A DNA stretch of 64,000 nt, taken from positions 2,170,001-2,234,000 of the forward strand of contig NZ_CP035925.1 in NCBI RefSeq assembly GCF_013373365.1, written 5' to 3'. The DNA comes from Lentibacillus sp. CBA3610. Its GTDB lineage: Bacteria > Bacillota > Bacilli > Bacillales > Amphibacillaceae. The position numbers and the translations under genes are program-made. The notes beneath the pieces are model-generated. The model ran no database searches, was not told where the DNA came from, and saw only the letters and a program-made list of their open reading frames with translations. This document shows positions 46,727 through 55,419 of this stretch, in pieces (the stretch's first letter is position 1; every line of letters begins with the position of its first letter).

Positions 46727-47665
46727 CTACAAATAATACCAATACGTCCCACCATTTAATTCCCGGTGACATTCACCCTTATTCCGTAAATATTCGAGGT
46801 GTGCGAGCGTTTCGCCAACCGCAAATCGCATCTCATGTACAGTCAAACGCTTTCGGAACAACTGCTGAGAGATTTGATAAATAGAAGCACCGCTGCCAAT
46901 AGCCAACAATGTCTGATCCAGTCGTTTATCATGGTGTGACTTGATTTCCTCTATCCGGTCATTCGCGCCAAAAAACGGCTCACCATGGGAGGGCACAACA
47001 AAATCTGCATCACGTTGCTTAATTTTGTCCAATGACTCCAAATAGCGTGCCAGCGGATCCGGCTCACCATGAAACCAATACGAAATATTCGGTGTGATTT
47101 TCGGTAAAATATGGTCTGTCGACAGAAGCATATTATTGTCATGATTATAAAACGTAACCAGGCCATCCGAGTGTCCCGGTGTCGCAATCACTTCAAAATG
47201 GTGCTTACCAATTGAAATGGTGTCACCATCCTGCAAAAATTGATTCACTTCCGGATATGGGATCACCAATGGGACAAAATCTTTTGTATTCGTCAGCATC
47301 GCTTCCGCTGTGTCTTCCGGGATACCCGCCAGCAAATAATTTTGTGACAGTGTATCCAAAAACGGTTGATCCCAAGCTTTTGTTGCAGCCTGGAAGTCAA
47401 TATCGGTCATGTGAACGCGCGCATTGTGTTTGAGCTGAAGTCCGCCTGCATAGCCGAAATGATCCGGATGATAGTGTGTTACGATAATATCGGTTACATC
47501 CTTTCCGCTCAGCTCTTCTTCCCATCGTTTCACGGTTTGTTCGTTATGCAGGCCTGTATCGATAACAGTCCAACCATGTTCACCTTCAGCCAGAAAACAA
47601 TTAACATGATCAAGGCGGAATGGCAAATCCAGTGTTATACATTTTAATCCGTATTCTTCCAGCAT
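46727..47665 (-). CDS. MBL-fold metallohydrolase
   Basis: 312-aa metallo-beta-lactamase-fold hydrolase. The two-metal motif THYHPDHFGYAGG, downstream ligands in TPGHSDGLVTF and LLSTDHILPK, and a final VVPSHGEPF are all present. An extra C-terminal helical region (about 70 residues, LTVHEMRFAVGETLAHLEYL) is typical of the subgroup found in Bacillus. ATG at 47665 after GGAGGTGG. Paired with the esterase gene. Substrate unknown; thioester or lactone hydrolysis is common in the family. Confidence 0.85.
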   Translation of the reverse strand: MLEEYGLKCITLDLPFRLDHVNCFLAEGEHGWTVIDTGLHNEQTVKRWEEELSGKDVTDIIVTHYHPDHFGYAGGLQLKHNARVHMTDIDFQAATKAWDQPFLDTLSQNYLLAGIPEDTAEAMLTNTKDFVPLVIPYPEVNQFLQDGDTISIGKHHFEVIATPGHSDGLVTFYNHDNNMLLSTDHILPKITPNISYWFHGEPDPLARYLESLDKIKQRDADFVVPSHGEPFFGANDRIEEIKSHHDKRLDQTLLAIGSGASIYQISQQLFRKRLTVHEMRFAVGETLAHLEYLRNKGECHRELNGGTYWYYL

Positions 47666-47688
47666 TTTAGACCACCTCCAATCCATAA

Positions 47689-48456
47689 CTAAAAATCATT
47701 AGCTCTTTGTATCTCCTTGATAAACGCAATACACTTCTCTGCTATCAGCTCTTTATCATTGTCCAGCGTTGCAACATGATAACTGTTCTCCAGCATGACA
47801 AATTCACGTACATCTGACGAGATTGATTCATAGATTTCCCGTGAATTCTCCGGTGGAACGACATGGTCCACAGCAGATGAAAAAATCATAGCAGGTGTAT
47901 TTACCTCCGCAAGTTTCCCCCGAACCATTTCAAACAAATCGATACCCTCTTTCATCGACTTAACCGGGGTTTCTTGATAAGCCAATTCCTCTATGCCCTC
48001 CTGTTTGATATCTGACCCAATGCCTTCTACAAACCGTGTTCCTGTATTTTTCAGGGCTTCATAGTTCTCAATCATATCAGGCATATGGGTTGCAGCATTT
48101 ATTGGCATAATGCCTTTTATCTCAGGATGTTCCGCTGCCAAATAAAGTGTTAATGTTCCACCCATGGACAAACCGGTCACAAACACTTCCTCACAAGTAG
48201 CCTGTAATTTTTCCAATCCTCGTTCTACCGTTTGGATCCACTCCTGATATGTACTTCCCTCCATATCCTCCGGGTCAGTTCCATGCCCGGCCAGCCGCGG
48301 ACCAAATACCGTAAACCCTTGTTCGGCCAACTGCTTACCAAGAAAATGCACGCTTTGTGTTGTTCCTGTAAAACCATGTATGACAAGCACCCCTGTTTTG
48401 TTACCCGGATAATAGAATTCCTCGGCTTCTGACATAACTGGATATGTATCTGCCAT
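47689..48456 (-). CDS. alpha/beta-hydrolase, carboxylesterase/monoacylglycerol lipase type
   Basis: 255-aa serine esterase. Oxyanion motif VIHGFTGTTQSVHFL, nucleophile elbow VTGLSMGGTLTLYLA (Ser near residue 97), acid in SAVDHVVPPENS and histidine in NSYHVATLDNDKE form a complete triad. Resembles the Est30-type carboxylesterases of Bacillus and Geobacillus. No signal peptide. ATG preceded by AAGGAAGG; followed by the MBL-fold gene after 23 nt, so probably co-transcribed. Confidence 0.9.
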   Translation of the reverse strand: MADTYPVMSEAEEFYYPGNKTGVLVIHGFTGTTQSVHFLGKQLAEQGFTVFGPRLAGHGTDPEDMEGSTYQEWIQTVERGLEKLQATCEEVFVTGLSMGGTLTLYLAAEHPEIKGIMPINAATHMPDMIENYEALKNTGTRFVEGIGSDIKQEGIEELAYQETPVKSMKEGIDLFEMVRGKLAEVNTPAMIFSSAVDHVVPPENSREIYESISSDVREFVMLENSYHVATLDNDKELIAEKCIAFIKEIQRANDF

Positions 48457-48698
48457 CCAATCACCTTCCTTGATTTATTACTGTTAATTTTAACATAATC
48501 CAATACATATGTCTGAAAATTACAATCAAAAACTTTGCCAATCTACCATCTTAATGAATTACTGGAATGGAGGGAGGGACATCCGATTACATACGGAATT
48601 ACTCCCTGATTTCGGTTTTCGACTTAAGTTGACATTTATTTCCCGGGTAATAATCCCTGGACAGAAAATTAAAATTAAAATGTTTATTCACTTAGCCC
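48457..48698. other. spacer between the esterase and tRNA-Ala
   Basis: Divergent intergenic DNA. Apart from the two promoters expected at its ends I see no gene, repeat or terminator. Confidence 0.4.
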
Positions 48699-48727
48699 TT
48701 GAAAATCAGCTAAAAAATGACTATAAT
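48699..48727 (+). promoter_or_regulatory. tRNA-Ala promoter
   Basis: TTGAAA (48699-48704), 17-nt spacer, TATAAT (48722-48727), 17 nt before the tRNA. Confidence 0.8.
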
Positions 48728-48744
48728 AAATATCGGAATCAGAC

Positions 48745-48817
48745 GGGGCATTAGCTCAGTTGGGAGAGCGCATCGCTGGCAGCGATGAGGTCGTCGGTTC
48801 GAGCCCGACATGCTCCA
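48745..48817 (+). tRNA. tRNA-Ala (anticodon GGC)
   Basis: 73-nt cloverleaf: acceptor GGGGCAT pairs with ATGCTCC (one G-T), D-arm GCTC/GAGC with AGTTGGGA, anticodon stem CATCG/CGATG around CTGGCAG, and T-arm GTCGG/CCGAC with TTCGAGC. The CCA end is not encoded (ATCA follows). Anticodon GGC reads GCC/GCU alanine codons. It is a solitary tRNA, a typical integration target. Confidence 0.95.
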
Positions 48818-48924
48818 TCATATTATCTGAAATTACATCATGACAATGGTTATGGTGTTTTATTATGCGTTGACTTAGCGGAAGCGAAATACCCTTCACA
48901 ACATATGGCGAAGGGTCTTCAAAT

Positions 48925-48956
48925 AACATGTCCTTTCGAGGAGGGCGTGTTTTTTT
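48925..48956 (+). terminator. terminator after tRNA-Ala
   Basis: Stem AACATGTCCT / AGGGCGTGTT with two G-T pairs, then TTTTTT. A weaker hairpin ACCCTTC/GAAGGGT lies just upstream at about 48891-48916. Confidence 0.7.
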
Positions 48957-49098
48957 ATTGTCTAATGATAAACGGAAAGGAAAACAGGTCACCACAAAGC
49001 ATTGAAGAGGTTGGAATCGTTAGCGAGTGTTGTCATCCAAGCGACAAAGCCATTTAACTCTGTTAAACGAATATTTCTTCGGGGGACTTGCGGGTAAA

Positions 49099-50001
49099 TT
49101 AAATAGAAGAACGGTGGCGCTGACAATGAAGCAAATATCTTGTTTTACGATTGGGTAAATAAATCGCGACGGGAAAATTCCCGTCGCATTCGTATTGGTT
49201 AGGGTTATTGAAAAACGATTCAACTTTCGAAGCTTTGTCACCGTTCAATGTATATGTAACGCCATATGTTTCGCCTTCCCCGTCATGGTTCAAGGCAACG
49301 TCAAGGTCGTGAATGATTTGCTTGATATATTCATATGCCTGCCGCATTTCTTCGGGTGCTTCCTTCCATTGGTCGGAACGTTCAACGTCTTCTTTCGCTT
49401 GTCCTTGATGACCAAGGTGCGACGTTCGAGCAAATTGCATATGATTGATAAGGGTTTTCATATGTCCAATATTTACAAAATCCTTTTGAATCGTTTTGTT
49501 TAATTTCCCCATATGAAAATTTGTATTGTCCTTTGCTTCGGTAAATTCTTGCGCCTTCAAATAATAATTGAACCCTTCGTCATAACCCGTTTGTTTCCAT
49601 TTTGAGTAGTCCATTTGTTCCGAAAAACTTTCCGATTGTTCCGCTATGAAATCGGAAACCTTTTCGTCCGTGTTTTTTAAAGAATCCTTATATTCTTCAA
49701 CGTTTATGGGTGGCGTACCTTTCACTTTCAACATTTCTTCGCCTTGGTCGTTCGTATACCTTTCGCCCTCTAATTCTGCTAAATCTGCCACTTGTACTTC
49801 CTTAAAGTCGTCTTGTTCGCTTTTAGATTTTTCTTTTGCACTATCAACGTTTTCAACTTTGGGGGCGTCCTTTGTTTCCTTCGTTTCACCGTTGTTTAGT
49901 GCGGTTTCGTCTTCGTTTCCCCCTGCAAAAATCTGGGCGATTCCAAACGTTGACGCAACGACAACAACCGCCGAAGCTCCTGCAATAATTTTCTTTTTCA
50001 T
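49099..50001 (-). CDS. secreted or membrane-anchored protein of unknown function
   Basis: 300 aa from an ATG with AAAGGGGGGAT upstream. An N-terminal signal/anchor (AGASAVVVVASTFGIAQIFA) is followed by a long acidic/lysine-rich linker (NNGETKETKDAPKVENVDSA) and a helical domain (EEMRQAYEYIKQIIHDLDVA, ending GVTYTLNGDKASKVESFF). No family recognised. The last ~30 codons run through the perfect hairpin GCGACGGGAA/TTCCCGTCGC (49167-49188), which looks like a terminator, so the natural stop may be earlier and the C-terminus altered by an indel near 49205. It lies between tRNA-Ala and a tRNA remnant, suggesting acquisition. Confidence 0.65.
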   Translation of the reverse strand: MKKKIIAGASAVVVVASTFGIAQIFAGGNEDETALNNGETKETKDAPKVENVDSAKEKSKSEQDDFKEVQVADLAELEGERYTNDQGEEMLKVKGTPPINVEEYKDSLKNTDEKVSDFIAEQSESFSEQMDYSKWKQTGYDEGFNYYLKAQEFTEAKDNTNFHMGKLNKTIQKDFVNIGHMKTLINHMQFARTSHLGHQGQAKEDVERSDQWKEAPEEMRQAYEYIKQIIHDLDVALNHDGEGETYGVTYTLNGDKASKVESFFNNPNQYECDGNFPVAIYLPNRKTRYLLHCQRHRSSI

Positions 50002-50175
50002 TTAACTACTATCCCCCCTTTGGAAATTATCGATAATGTAAATGTAACAAAATGTTAAAAAGACGTAAATAACTCGCAATTCCCTTTGGTCCGCTTTACA
50101 TAACATGTGTTGTACAGGTTGATACCCCTCTTAAACCTCAAAAATAATCGACTTTTGAAAGTTTATCATTTTTTT

Positions 50176-51579
50176 CTATTTAGCTAGTTGTTTTTTTTCT
50201 ACCGGATTTGCAAAGTAATTCTCTGTTTCACGTTTAACGACTTTAAACAGCAGCAATAATCCAATCAGGTTTGGTATTATCATAAGCCCATTTGTCAGAT
50301 TGGCAATCGTCCACATGAGTGATAAGTCGGCTACTGAGCCAAGAAACGTACAAGCAATATAAAGCACACCGTAAATAGATAGATATTTTAAACCGAATAA
50401 ATATTCAAAGCACTTCGCTCCATAGACATACCAGCCGATAATCGTGGAAAATCCAAAGAACACAACGGAAATGGACACGATATATTCACCAAGCACCCCG
50501 AGCGCTGATCCAAATGCGGCACTGGTTAATGCACCTGCTTCAAGGCTGGGATCATGTTGTACGCCGGAGAGAAGTCCTCCAGAAGGATCCCAGAAACCAG
50601 TAACAAGCAGAACAAGACCAGTCATGGTGCAAACAATAATCGTTACAATGAACGTACCTGTCATCGCAACAAGTCCCTGCCTCACAGGATGTGTTGTCTT
50701 CGCGTTACCAGCAATTAGTGCGACGGTACCCAGACCGGCTTCGTTGGAGAATATTCCTTTTGAGACACCCTGCTGGATTGCCTGGCTGACGACAACGCCT
50801 GTAAAACCGCCAGCTGCAGAAACAGGGGTAAAGGCATGTTCAAAAATCAACCCGAATGCCGGGAGAATTTTATCATAGTTAACGATTAAAACTAATAGAG
50901 CACCAACAATATATAAAACAGCTAAAATTGGTACGAATACACCAGCCACATTACTGATGCGCTTCAAACCACCAAAAATGATAAGACCAACCAGAACAAC
51001 GAGCAGTAAGCCTGTAATCCAACCGGTGACATTGAAACTATTATCCATGACATCAGCAATGGTATTTGACTGGACACCATTTCCGGTTCCAAGTGCAGCA
51101 ATTGCCGCGAAAAGAGCGAATGCGACAGCTAGAGGCTTCCACTTCTTGCCAATCCCGCGTTCGATATAATACATCGGTCCACTGGAATATTCACCATTCT
51201 CATTTTTTACCCGATAAATTTGCGCGAGTAATGCCTCTGAGTATTTGGTTGCCATTCCAAGCAGTCCGACAACCCACATCCAAAAGAGCGCTCCCGGTCC
51301 ACCAAGTGTAATAGCCGTCGCTACCCCAGCGATGTTACCGTTGCCAATCATGCCGGCAAGCGAAGTCATCAGCGCCTTAAAGTTACTGACGTCTCCTTCA
51401 GCACTCGAATCCTTTTTGTCGGGAACAAAGGCAAGTTTTAAAGCATATGTCAGCTTGCGAAATGGCATCCCTTTTAAAATAATTGTTAGAAAGATACCGG
51501 TTCCAACAAGCAAAATTAAACTGGGTGCTCCCCAAAGAAAGTCGTTTATCTTATTTAATATATCTACCAAATATCCCAT
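50176..51579 (-). CDS. alanine/glycine:Na+ symporter (AGCS family)
   Basis: 467-aa amino-acid carrier with about ten to eleven helices. Hallmarks are SLAGMIGNGNIAGVATAITL, GGPGALFWMWVVGLLGMATK, the YSSGPMYYIERGIGKKWKPL loop and QGVSKGIFSNEAGLGTVAL. It imports alanine or glycine with Na+, matching AlsT/DagA-type carriers. Its promoter and a cre-like site lie upstream. It ends the stretch between the two tRNA sequences. Confidence 0.93.
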   Translation of the reverse strand: MGYLVDILNKINDFLWGAPSLILLVGTGIFLTIILKGMPFRKLTYALKLAFVPDKKDSSAEGDVSNFKALMTSLAGMIGNGNIAGVATAITLGGPGALFWMWVVGLLGMATKYSEALLAQIYRVKNENGEYSSGPMYYIERGIGKKWKPLAVAFALFAAIAALGTGNGVQSNTIADVMDNSFNVTGWITGLLLVVLVGLIIFGGLKRISNVAGVFVPILAVLYIVGALLVLIVNYDKILPAFGLIFEHAFTPVSAAGGFTGVVVSQAIQQGVSKGIFSNEAGLGTVALIAGNAKTTHPVRQGLVAMTGTFIVTIIVCTMTGLVLLVTGFWDPSGGLLSGVQHDPSLEAGALTSAAFGSALGVLGEYIVSISVVFFGFSTIIGWYVYGAKCFEYLFGLKYLSIYGVLYIACTFLGSVADLSLMWTIANLTNGLMIIPNLIGLLLLFKVVKRETENYFANPVEKKQLAK

Positions 51580-51613
51580 CTCCTATGACTTTAATACGAT
51601 TCGATAAATGAAA

Positions 51614-51628
51614 TGAAAACGCTTTTCA
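51614..51628 (-). promoter_or_regulatory. cre-like palindrome upstream of the symporter
   Basis: TGAAAACGCTTTTCA, close to the CcpA site, between the promoter and the start codon, a roadblock position. Confidence 0.5.
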
Positions 51629-51749
51629 TAAAGCAAAATCTTAGATATCGCTTACATTAAAATGCCTCCAAATAAACCACCTCTCCAGTAACCATTTACT
51701 CAAAATAAACCGTTATCAAAAACGACAATTATCAGACAATATAAATCTA

Positions 51750-51778
51750 ATATTATATAATTCGTCAAAATTCGTCAA
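51750..51778 (-). promoter_or_regulatory. symporter promoter
   Basis: TTGACG (51773-51778), 17-nt spacer, TAATAT (51750-51755). The -35 region is a tandem duplication of AATTCGTCAA, giving a second possible -35. Confidence 0.55.
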
Positions 51779-51849
51779 TAACATAACGAATAAACAGAAA
51801 TTTCCTACTTCCAGCAAATTCTAATATTTTGTTGTTGTTAATCGTGCTA

Positions 51850-51881
51850 ATGAGGTCACCGCTTCGAACCCGATAGCTCCA
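51850..51881 (+). pseudogene. 3'-half tRNA remnant
   Basis: ATGAGGTC, then ACCGCTTCGAACCCGAT and AGCTCCATC follow the same course as the 3' half of tRNA-Ala (variable loop, T-arm, acceptor strand, discriminator) with several substitutions and one missing base. No 5' half is present. A strong terminator follows 22 nt later. Confidence 0.6.
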
Positions 51882-51903
51882 TCTTAATAATTCTTCTCTA
51901 CTA

Positions 51904-51941
51904 AAAAAACAGATCAGCAGGCAGCTGCTGATCTGTTTTTT
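51904..51941 (+). terminator. strong hairpin terminator after the tRNA remnant
   Basis: Near-perfect stem AAAAACAGATCAGCAG / CTGCTGATCTGTTTTT, 4-nt loop. No intact plus-strand gene precedes it, so it probably belonged to the lost tRNA transcript. Confidence 0.85.
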
Positions 51942-51979
51942 AAAAGTTAAGAAAGTATATCATCTCAAGTTCAGGGGAC

Positions 51980-52074
51980 ATTTCAATCTGAAATTAGCTA
52001 ATTCACCGATTTCTTCAAGTCTGACTTCCGGTATCTGACCTCTGAAAAGACGAGTTCAGCCTAGAGTTTTTCTT
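51980..52074 (-). repeat. dispersed ~90-nt repeat, copy 3 (inverted)
   Basis: On the minus strand it starts AAGAAAAACTCTAGGCTGAA, continues TCGTCTTTTCAGAGGTCAGA, and ends GAAGAAATCGGTGAATTAGC followed by TAATTTCAGATTG. Lies just after the TRAP permease stop, as copy 2 follows the ABC permease. Confidence 0.75.
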
Positions 52075-52097
52075 AATGCTTGGTTTTTCTGTAAAAA

Positions 52098-54056
52098 TTA
52101 CGCTTCAGCCGTTTTAAGACCTCCCGCATCATCATCTTTCCGCTGTTTTTGAATGAACCATACCGCTGCAATGAGTCCTATGCCAACCACATTCGTTACG
52201 AACTCAGGAAGAATGAGCGATAAGCCTCCCGCAAACAATGCGAGCCGTTCCCAAGCTCTTGATTTTCTGGCAAAGTACCCAATCATGGCACTGCTGATTC
52301 CCATCATGCCAATGACAGCTGTAATGACGGCCATGACAAGATTCACCGCGGTCACGTCCACCAGTACAAGGATCGGATTATAAACGATAATATACGGGAT
52401 GATAAACGCAGCAATAGCCAATTTGACAGCTGTTACCCCTGACTTGAATGGATTTGCTCTGGCAATGCCTGCCCCCGCATATGCGGCGAGACAGACCGGC
52501 GGGGTGATATCCGCAACAATGCCAAAATAGAACACAAACATATGCGCAGCAATCGGCTCAATCCCGAACTCATTAATTAGCGCAGGGGCTGCAACTGTCG
52601 CGGTCACAACATAATTGGCTGTAGTCGGAAGTCCCATGCCCAGTATAATACAGGCAATCATGGTGAAAATGAGTGCCAATACCAGAATACCACCGGATAA
52701 AGCGATGATTCCGGCAGCAAACTTGGATCCAAGTCCGGTGATGCTGACAACTCCCGCAATAATTCCTGCCGTCGCAACAGCTGCAATGACCGGGAGTGCC
52801 ACCCTTGCCCCCTGCTCCAGCACATGAATAATCTCGCGCAGGGACATCCGGGTTTCCTTGCGAATAAAGCTGACCAAAAAGGCAGAAACAATACCGAGCA
52901 ACGCAGCACGCTGAGGGGTGAACCCAATTAAAATCGTTCCAATGATCATCAGCAATGGAAGCAATAAATAGCCATATTTAATAAACAGCGTCCTGAAAAC
53001 CGGCAATTCGGATTTTGGCAGCCCCAGTATACCAAGTTTTTTGGCTTCAAAGTGCGTCCCGATAAAGATACCTGTAAAATATAATATTGCCGGGATCGCC
53101 GCGGCCAGCATAATCGTTGAGTATTGCACGCCTAAATATTCCATCATAATGAAGGCCGCAGCACCCATTAACGGCGGCATGATTTGGCCACCTGTTGAAG
53201 CGGAGGCTTCGGTTCCAGCAGCAAATTCCGGTTTAAATCCGGCTTTTTTCATCATCGGTATGGTAAACGATCCCGATGCGACCGTGTTGCCAACTGAACT
53301 TCCTGAAACCATGCCCTGCATACCACTTGCTGCCACCGCTGCCTTGGCGGTTCCACCGGTATACTTTCCTGTCAGCGCAAATGCCATATCATTAAAAATT
53401 TTGCCGATATTCGTGTGAATGAGCAAGACACCAAAAAAGAGAAACAAATATATAAATTTCGAGGAGATTTGAATAGGTGTTCCAAATACACCACTTTCCT
53501 GAAACCATAAATCTGTTGCCACTGCGTCCAGAGAAAAGCCAGGATGGGATAAAACGTCTGTCGGAATATAGTTTCCGAAAATCGCATATAACAGCGTGAT
53601 GCTTGCTACAATAACAATCGGAAGCCCGACCGTGCGCCGTGTTGCTTCCAGAACAAGCAATACACCAATAATAGCCAGTACAATATCAATGGGGCTATAG
53701 CCGGAAATTCTGCTTTGCAATATGGATTCAAAAAAGAAAATTTTATGATACGTCACATACATCGCCATAAATGCCAGTATCACATCATACCAGGGAACGT
53801 TTTTCTGCTTTTTCTGCAATCCTTTTTTCGCCGGGAAAAGCAAGAAAATAATCCCAAGCGCTGTCCCTAAGTGAATAGCACCTTGCTGTTGCGATGGCAG
53901 TGTGCCGAAATAGCCTGTATATAAATGGAAAAGGGTTAAGGCAACACCCAAAAACATAACGATCCATGCCCATTTCCCAAGATTAATTCGCGATTGACTT
54001 TCTTTATCATATTTCGTCAACATTTCCTGTGTATCCGCATTAGATTGATTGCTCAT
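52098..54056 (-). CDS. TRAP transporter fused permease (4TM + 12TM)
   Basis: 652-aa membrane protein in which the small (DctQ-like) and large (DctM-like) TRAP subunits are fused, as in TAXI-type systems. N-terminal helices (WIVMFLGVALTLFHLYTG) are followed by the large-subunit motifs AAVAASGMQGMVSGSSVGNT, KPEFAAGTEASASTGGQIMP and GMGLPTTANYVVTATVAAPA. Na+- or H+-driven uptake of an organic acid captured by the TAXI protein encoded upstream. I placed the start at the ATG before SNQSNADTQ; the upstream frame is unsupported. Confidence 0.92.
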   Translation of the reverse strand: MSNQSNADTQEMLTKYDKESQSRINLGKWAWIVMFLGVALTLFHLYTGYFGTLPSQQQGAIHLGTALGIIFLLFPAKKGLQKKQKNVPWYDVILAFMAMYVTYHKIFFFESILQSRISGYSPIDIVLAIIGVLLVLEATRRTVGLPIVIVASITLLYAIFGNYIPTDVLSHPGFSLDAVATDLWFQESGVFGTPIQISSKFIYLFLFFGVLLIHTNIGKIFNDMAFALTGKYTGGTAKAAVAASGMQGMVSGSSVGNTVASGSFTIPMMKKAGFKPEFAAGTEASASTGGQIMPPLMGAAAFIMMEYLGVQYSTIMLAAAIPAILYFTGIFIGTHFEAKKLGILGLPKSELPVFRTLFIKYGYLLLPLLMIIGTILIGFTPQRAALLGIVSAFLVSFIRKETRMSLREIIHVLEQGARVALPVIAAVATAGIIAGVVSITGLGSKFAAGIIALSGGILVLALIFTMIACIILGMGLPTTANYVVTATVAAPALINEFGIEPIAAHMFVFYFGIVADITPPVCLAAYAGAGIARANPFKSGVTAVKLAIAAFIIPYIIVYNPILVLVDVTAVNLVMAVITAVIGMMGISSAMIGYFARKSRAWERLALFAGGLSLILPEFVTNVVGIGLIAAVWFIQKQRKDDDAGGLKTAEA

Positions 54057-54152
54057 ACCATCACCATTTCTTTGGAAGATTTGAAAGTGGAGATGGACCA
54101 TTCACAGAAAATCCATCTCCACTCGATCAATTTTGGAAAATGTTAACGGTTA

Positions 54153-55157
54153 TTACAGATCATCAAAACTTTCAATACCTGTTGCTTCACGTGTTACGAT
54201 TTGGACAATCTCCGGATAGATATGGCCGATAAAGGCAGCATTGTCAACTTGGGCATCCTCAAAATCGCCTTCACCGTTCATAGCGTCAATTGCCGGGACA
54301 TTAACAGTCATGCCCAGATCCATATTGCCATCACGAATGCTGGACAAGTTTTCAACGGATGCACCTGTTTCCGTATTGGTCACACTCACGCCGTCAAGAT
54401 GATTATTCCATACGTTCGCCATCTCTCCACCAAGCGGATAGTAAGTGCCGCCCTGGCCTCCCGTACCCAGAACAAGCTCACTTTTACGATCTGACTCATC
54501 TGCCGGCAAATCGGCAACCTCATTTTCGACCGTTACACCTTGCTCTTCGTAATACCGTTTTGCTCCTGGATGAATCGGTAAACCTTCCGAACCCTCCAAT
54601 GCATTTTCAATCGTCATTTCCTCGGACTGTGCGTGTGTATTTTCATCGGCACTTTCCACCATAATCCTGGCTAGCTCATACCCAAGTTCTTCGTCAATTG
54701 TTTCTGTGTTGCCCATCAATATAGCACGTGCGGCGACTGTATTCACATCGGAATCCTGAAACGCATATGTGTCTGCCGGAATGGTGAACTGGTTGTAACC
54801 GCTGTTTTCCTCAATATGCGAAATCGCTTCATCGGACAACCCAAGTAATTTGACATCCCCTGCTGATGCCTGCAAATTTTCGATGCTTCCGGCCGGCATG
54901 CCTAAAATACCAATTGATACATCAATATTGCCGTCCTGTACACCGTCAGCTGCATCACCAAATCCCTCTTGATACGCATTGTAGTCGTCCTCTCCAATGT
55001 CATAAGCATCAAATATTAATTGTGAAGCCGAGTTTGTCTCACTGGCAGGCGGCCCAATCGCAATATTATTCCCGCCGCCCCCGCATGCACCAAGCAGCAG
55101 CGTCACCCCAAACAACAATGATATGATACTTACCACTTGTTTCTTTCGCATTCGCAT
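54153..55157 (-). CDS. TAXI-family TRAP binding lipoprotein, apparently circularly permuted
   Basis: 334 aa: signal peptide with lipobox LLLGACGGGG (Cys25). Residues 30-208 match what is normally the C-terminal part of TAXI proteins: NIAIGPPASETNSASQLIFD, DGNIDVSIGILGMPAGSI, FTIPADTYAFQD, ending GLPIHPGAKRYYEEQGV. After a linker (209-227), residues 228-334 match the normal N-terminal part: LVLGTGGQGGTYYPLGGEMA, TETGASVENLSSIRDGNMDL, HIYPEIVQIVTREATGIESF and a stop just after DDL. The natural order is reversed at the point where relatives read ADLKGKRVxxG. It feeds the fused permease downstream. ATG after GAGAGGAGAGGGG. Confidence 0.88.
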   Translation of the reverse strand: MRMRKKQVVSIISLLFGVTLLLGACGGGGNNIAIGPPASETNSASQLIFDAYDIGEDDYNAYQEGFGDAADGVQDGNIDVSIGILGMPAGSIENLQASAGDVKLLGLSDEAISHIEENSGYNQFTIPADTYAFQDSDVNTVAARAILMGNTETIDEELGYELARIMVESADENTHAQSEEMTIENALEGSEGLPIHPGAKRYYEEQGVTVENEVADLPADESDRKSELVLGTGGQGGTYYPLGGEMANVWNNHLDGVSVTNTETGASVENLSSIRDGNMDLGMTVNVPAIDAMNGEGDFEDAQVDNAAFIGHIYPEIVQIVTREATGIESFDDL

Positions 55158-55178
55158 CCCCTCTCCTCTCTGTAGTGT

Positions 55179-55192
55179 TGACAGCGCTTTCA
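55179..55192 (-). promoter_or_regulatory. cre site upstream of the TAXI-TRAP operon
   Basis: TGAAAGCGCTGTCA on the minus strand, a full CcpA consensus match, between promoter and start codon. A weaker second site, TGATAGCGCTGTCC, is at 55228-55241. Confidence 0.75.
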
Positions 55193-55252
55193 ACGACACG
55201 TTAAATAGTGAAAATAAATGCAATGACTGATAGCGCTGTCCAATTTTAGTTC

Positions 55253-55282
55253 ATTATATGCTCTATTATGGTAAATAATCAA
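55253..55282 (-). promoter_or_regulatory. TAXI-TRAP operon promoter
   Basis: TTGATT (55277-55282), 18-nt spacer, TATAAT (55253-55258). Confidence 0.6.
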
Positions 55283-55419
55283 CAGTTTATTTCAAAAATA
55301 CTAAAGTTTTGAAATTTAACAACTGTTTTCTGGTTATGCCAAAACTGTTTGGTTAACTTACAATTGAAAGGTGGATACTGTATTTTCGGCGTTCCAAAAA
55401 ACGGGTTACTATCTCATTC

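Noticed and set aside
48756-48995. 79-aa minus-strand frame ending in GLEPTTSSLPAMRSPN
   Set aside because: It is the antisense of tRNA-Ala, a well-known spurious translation.
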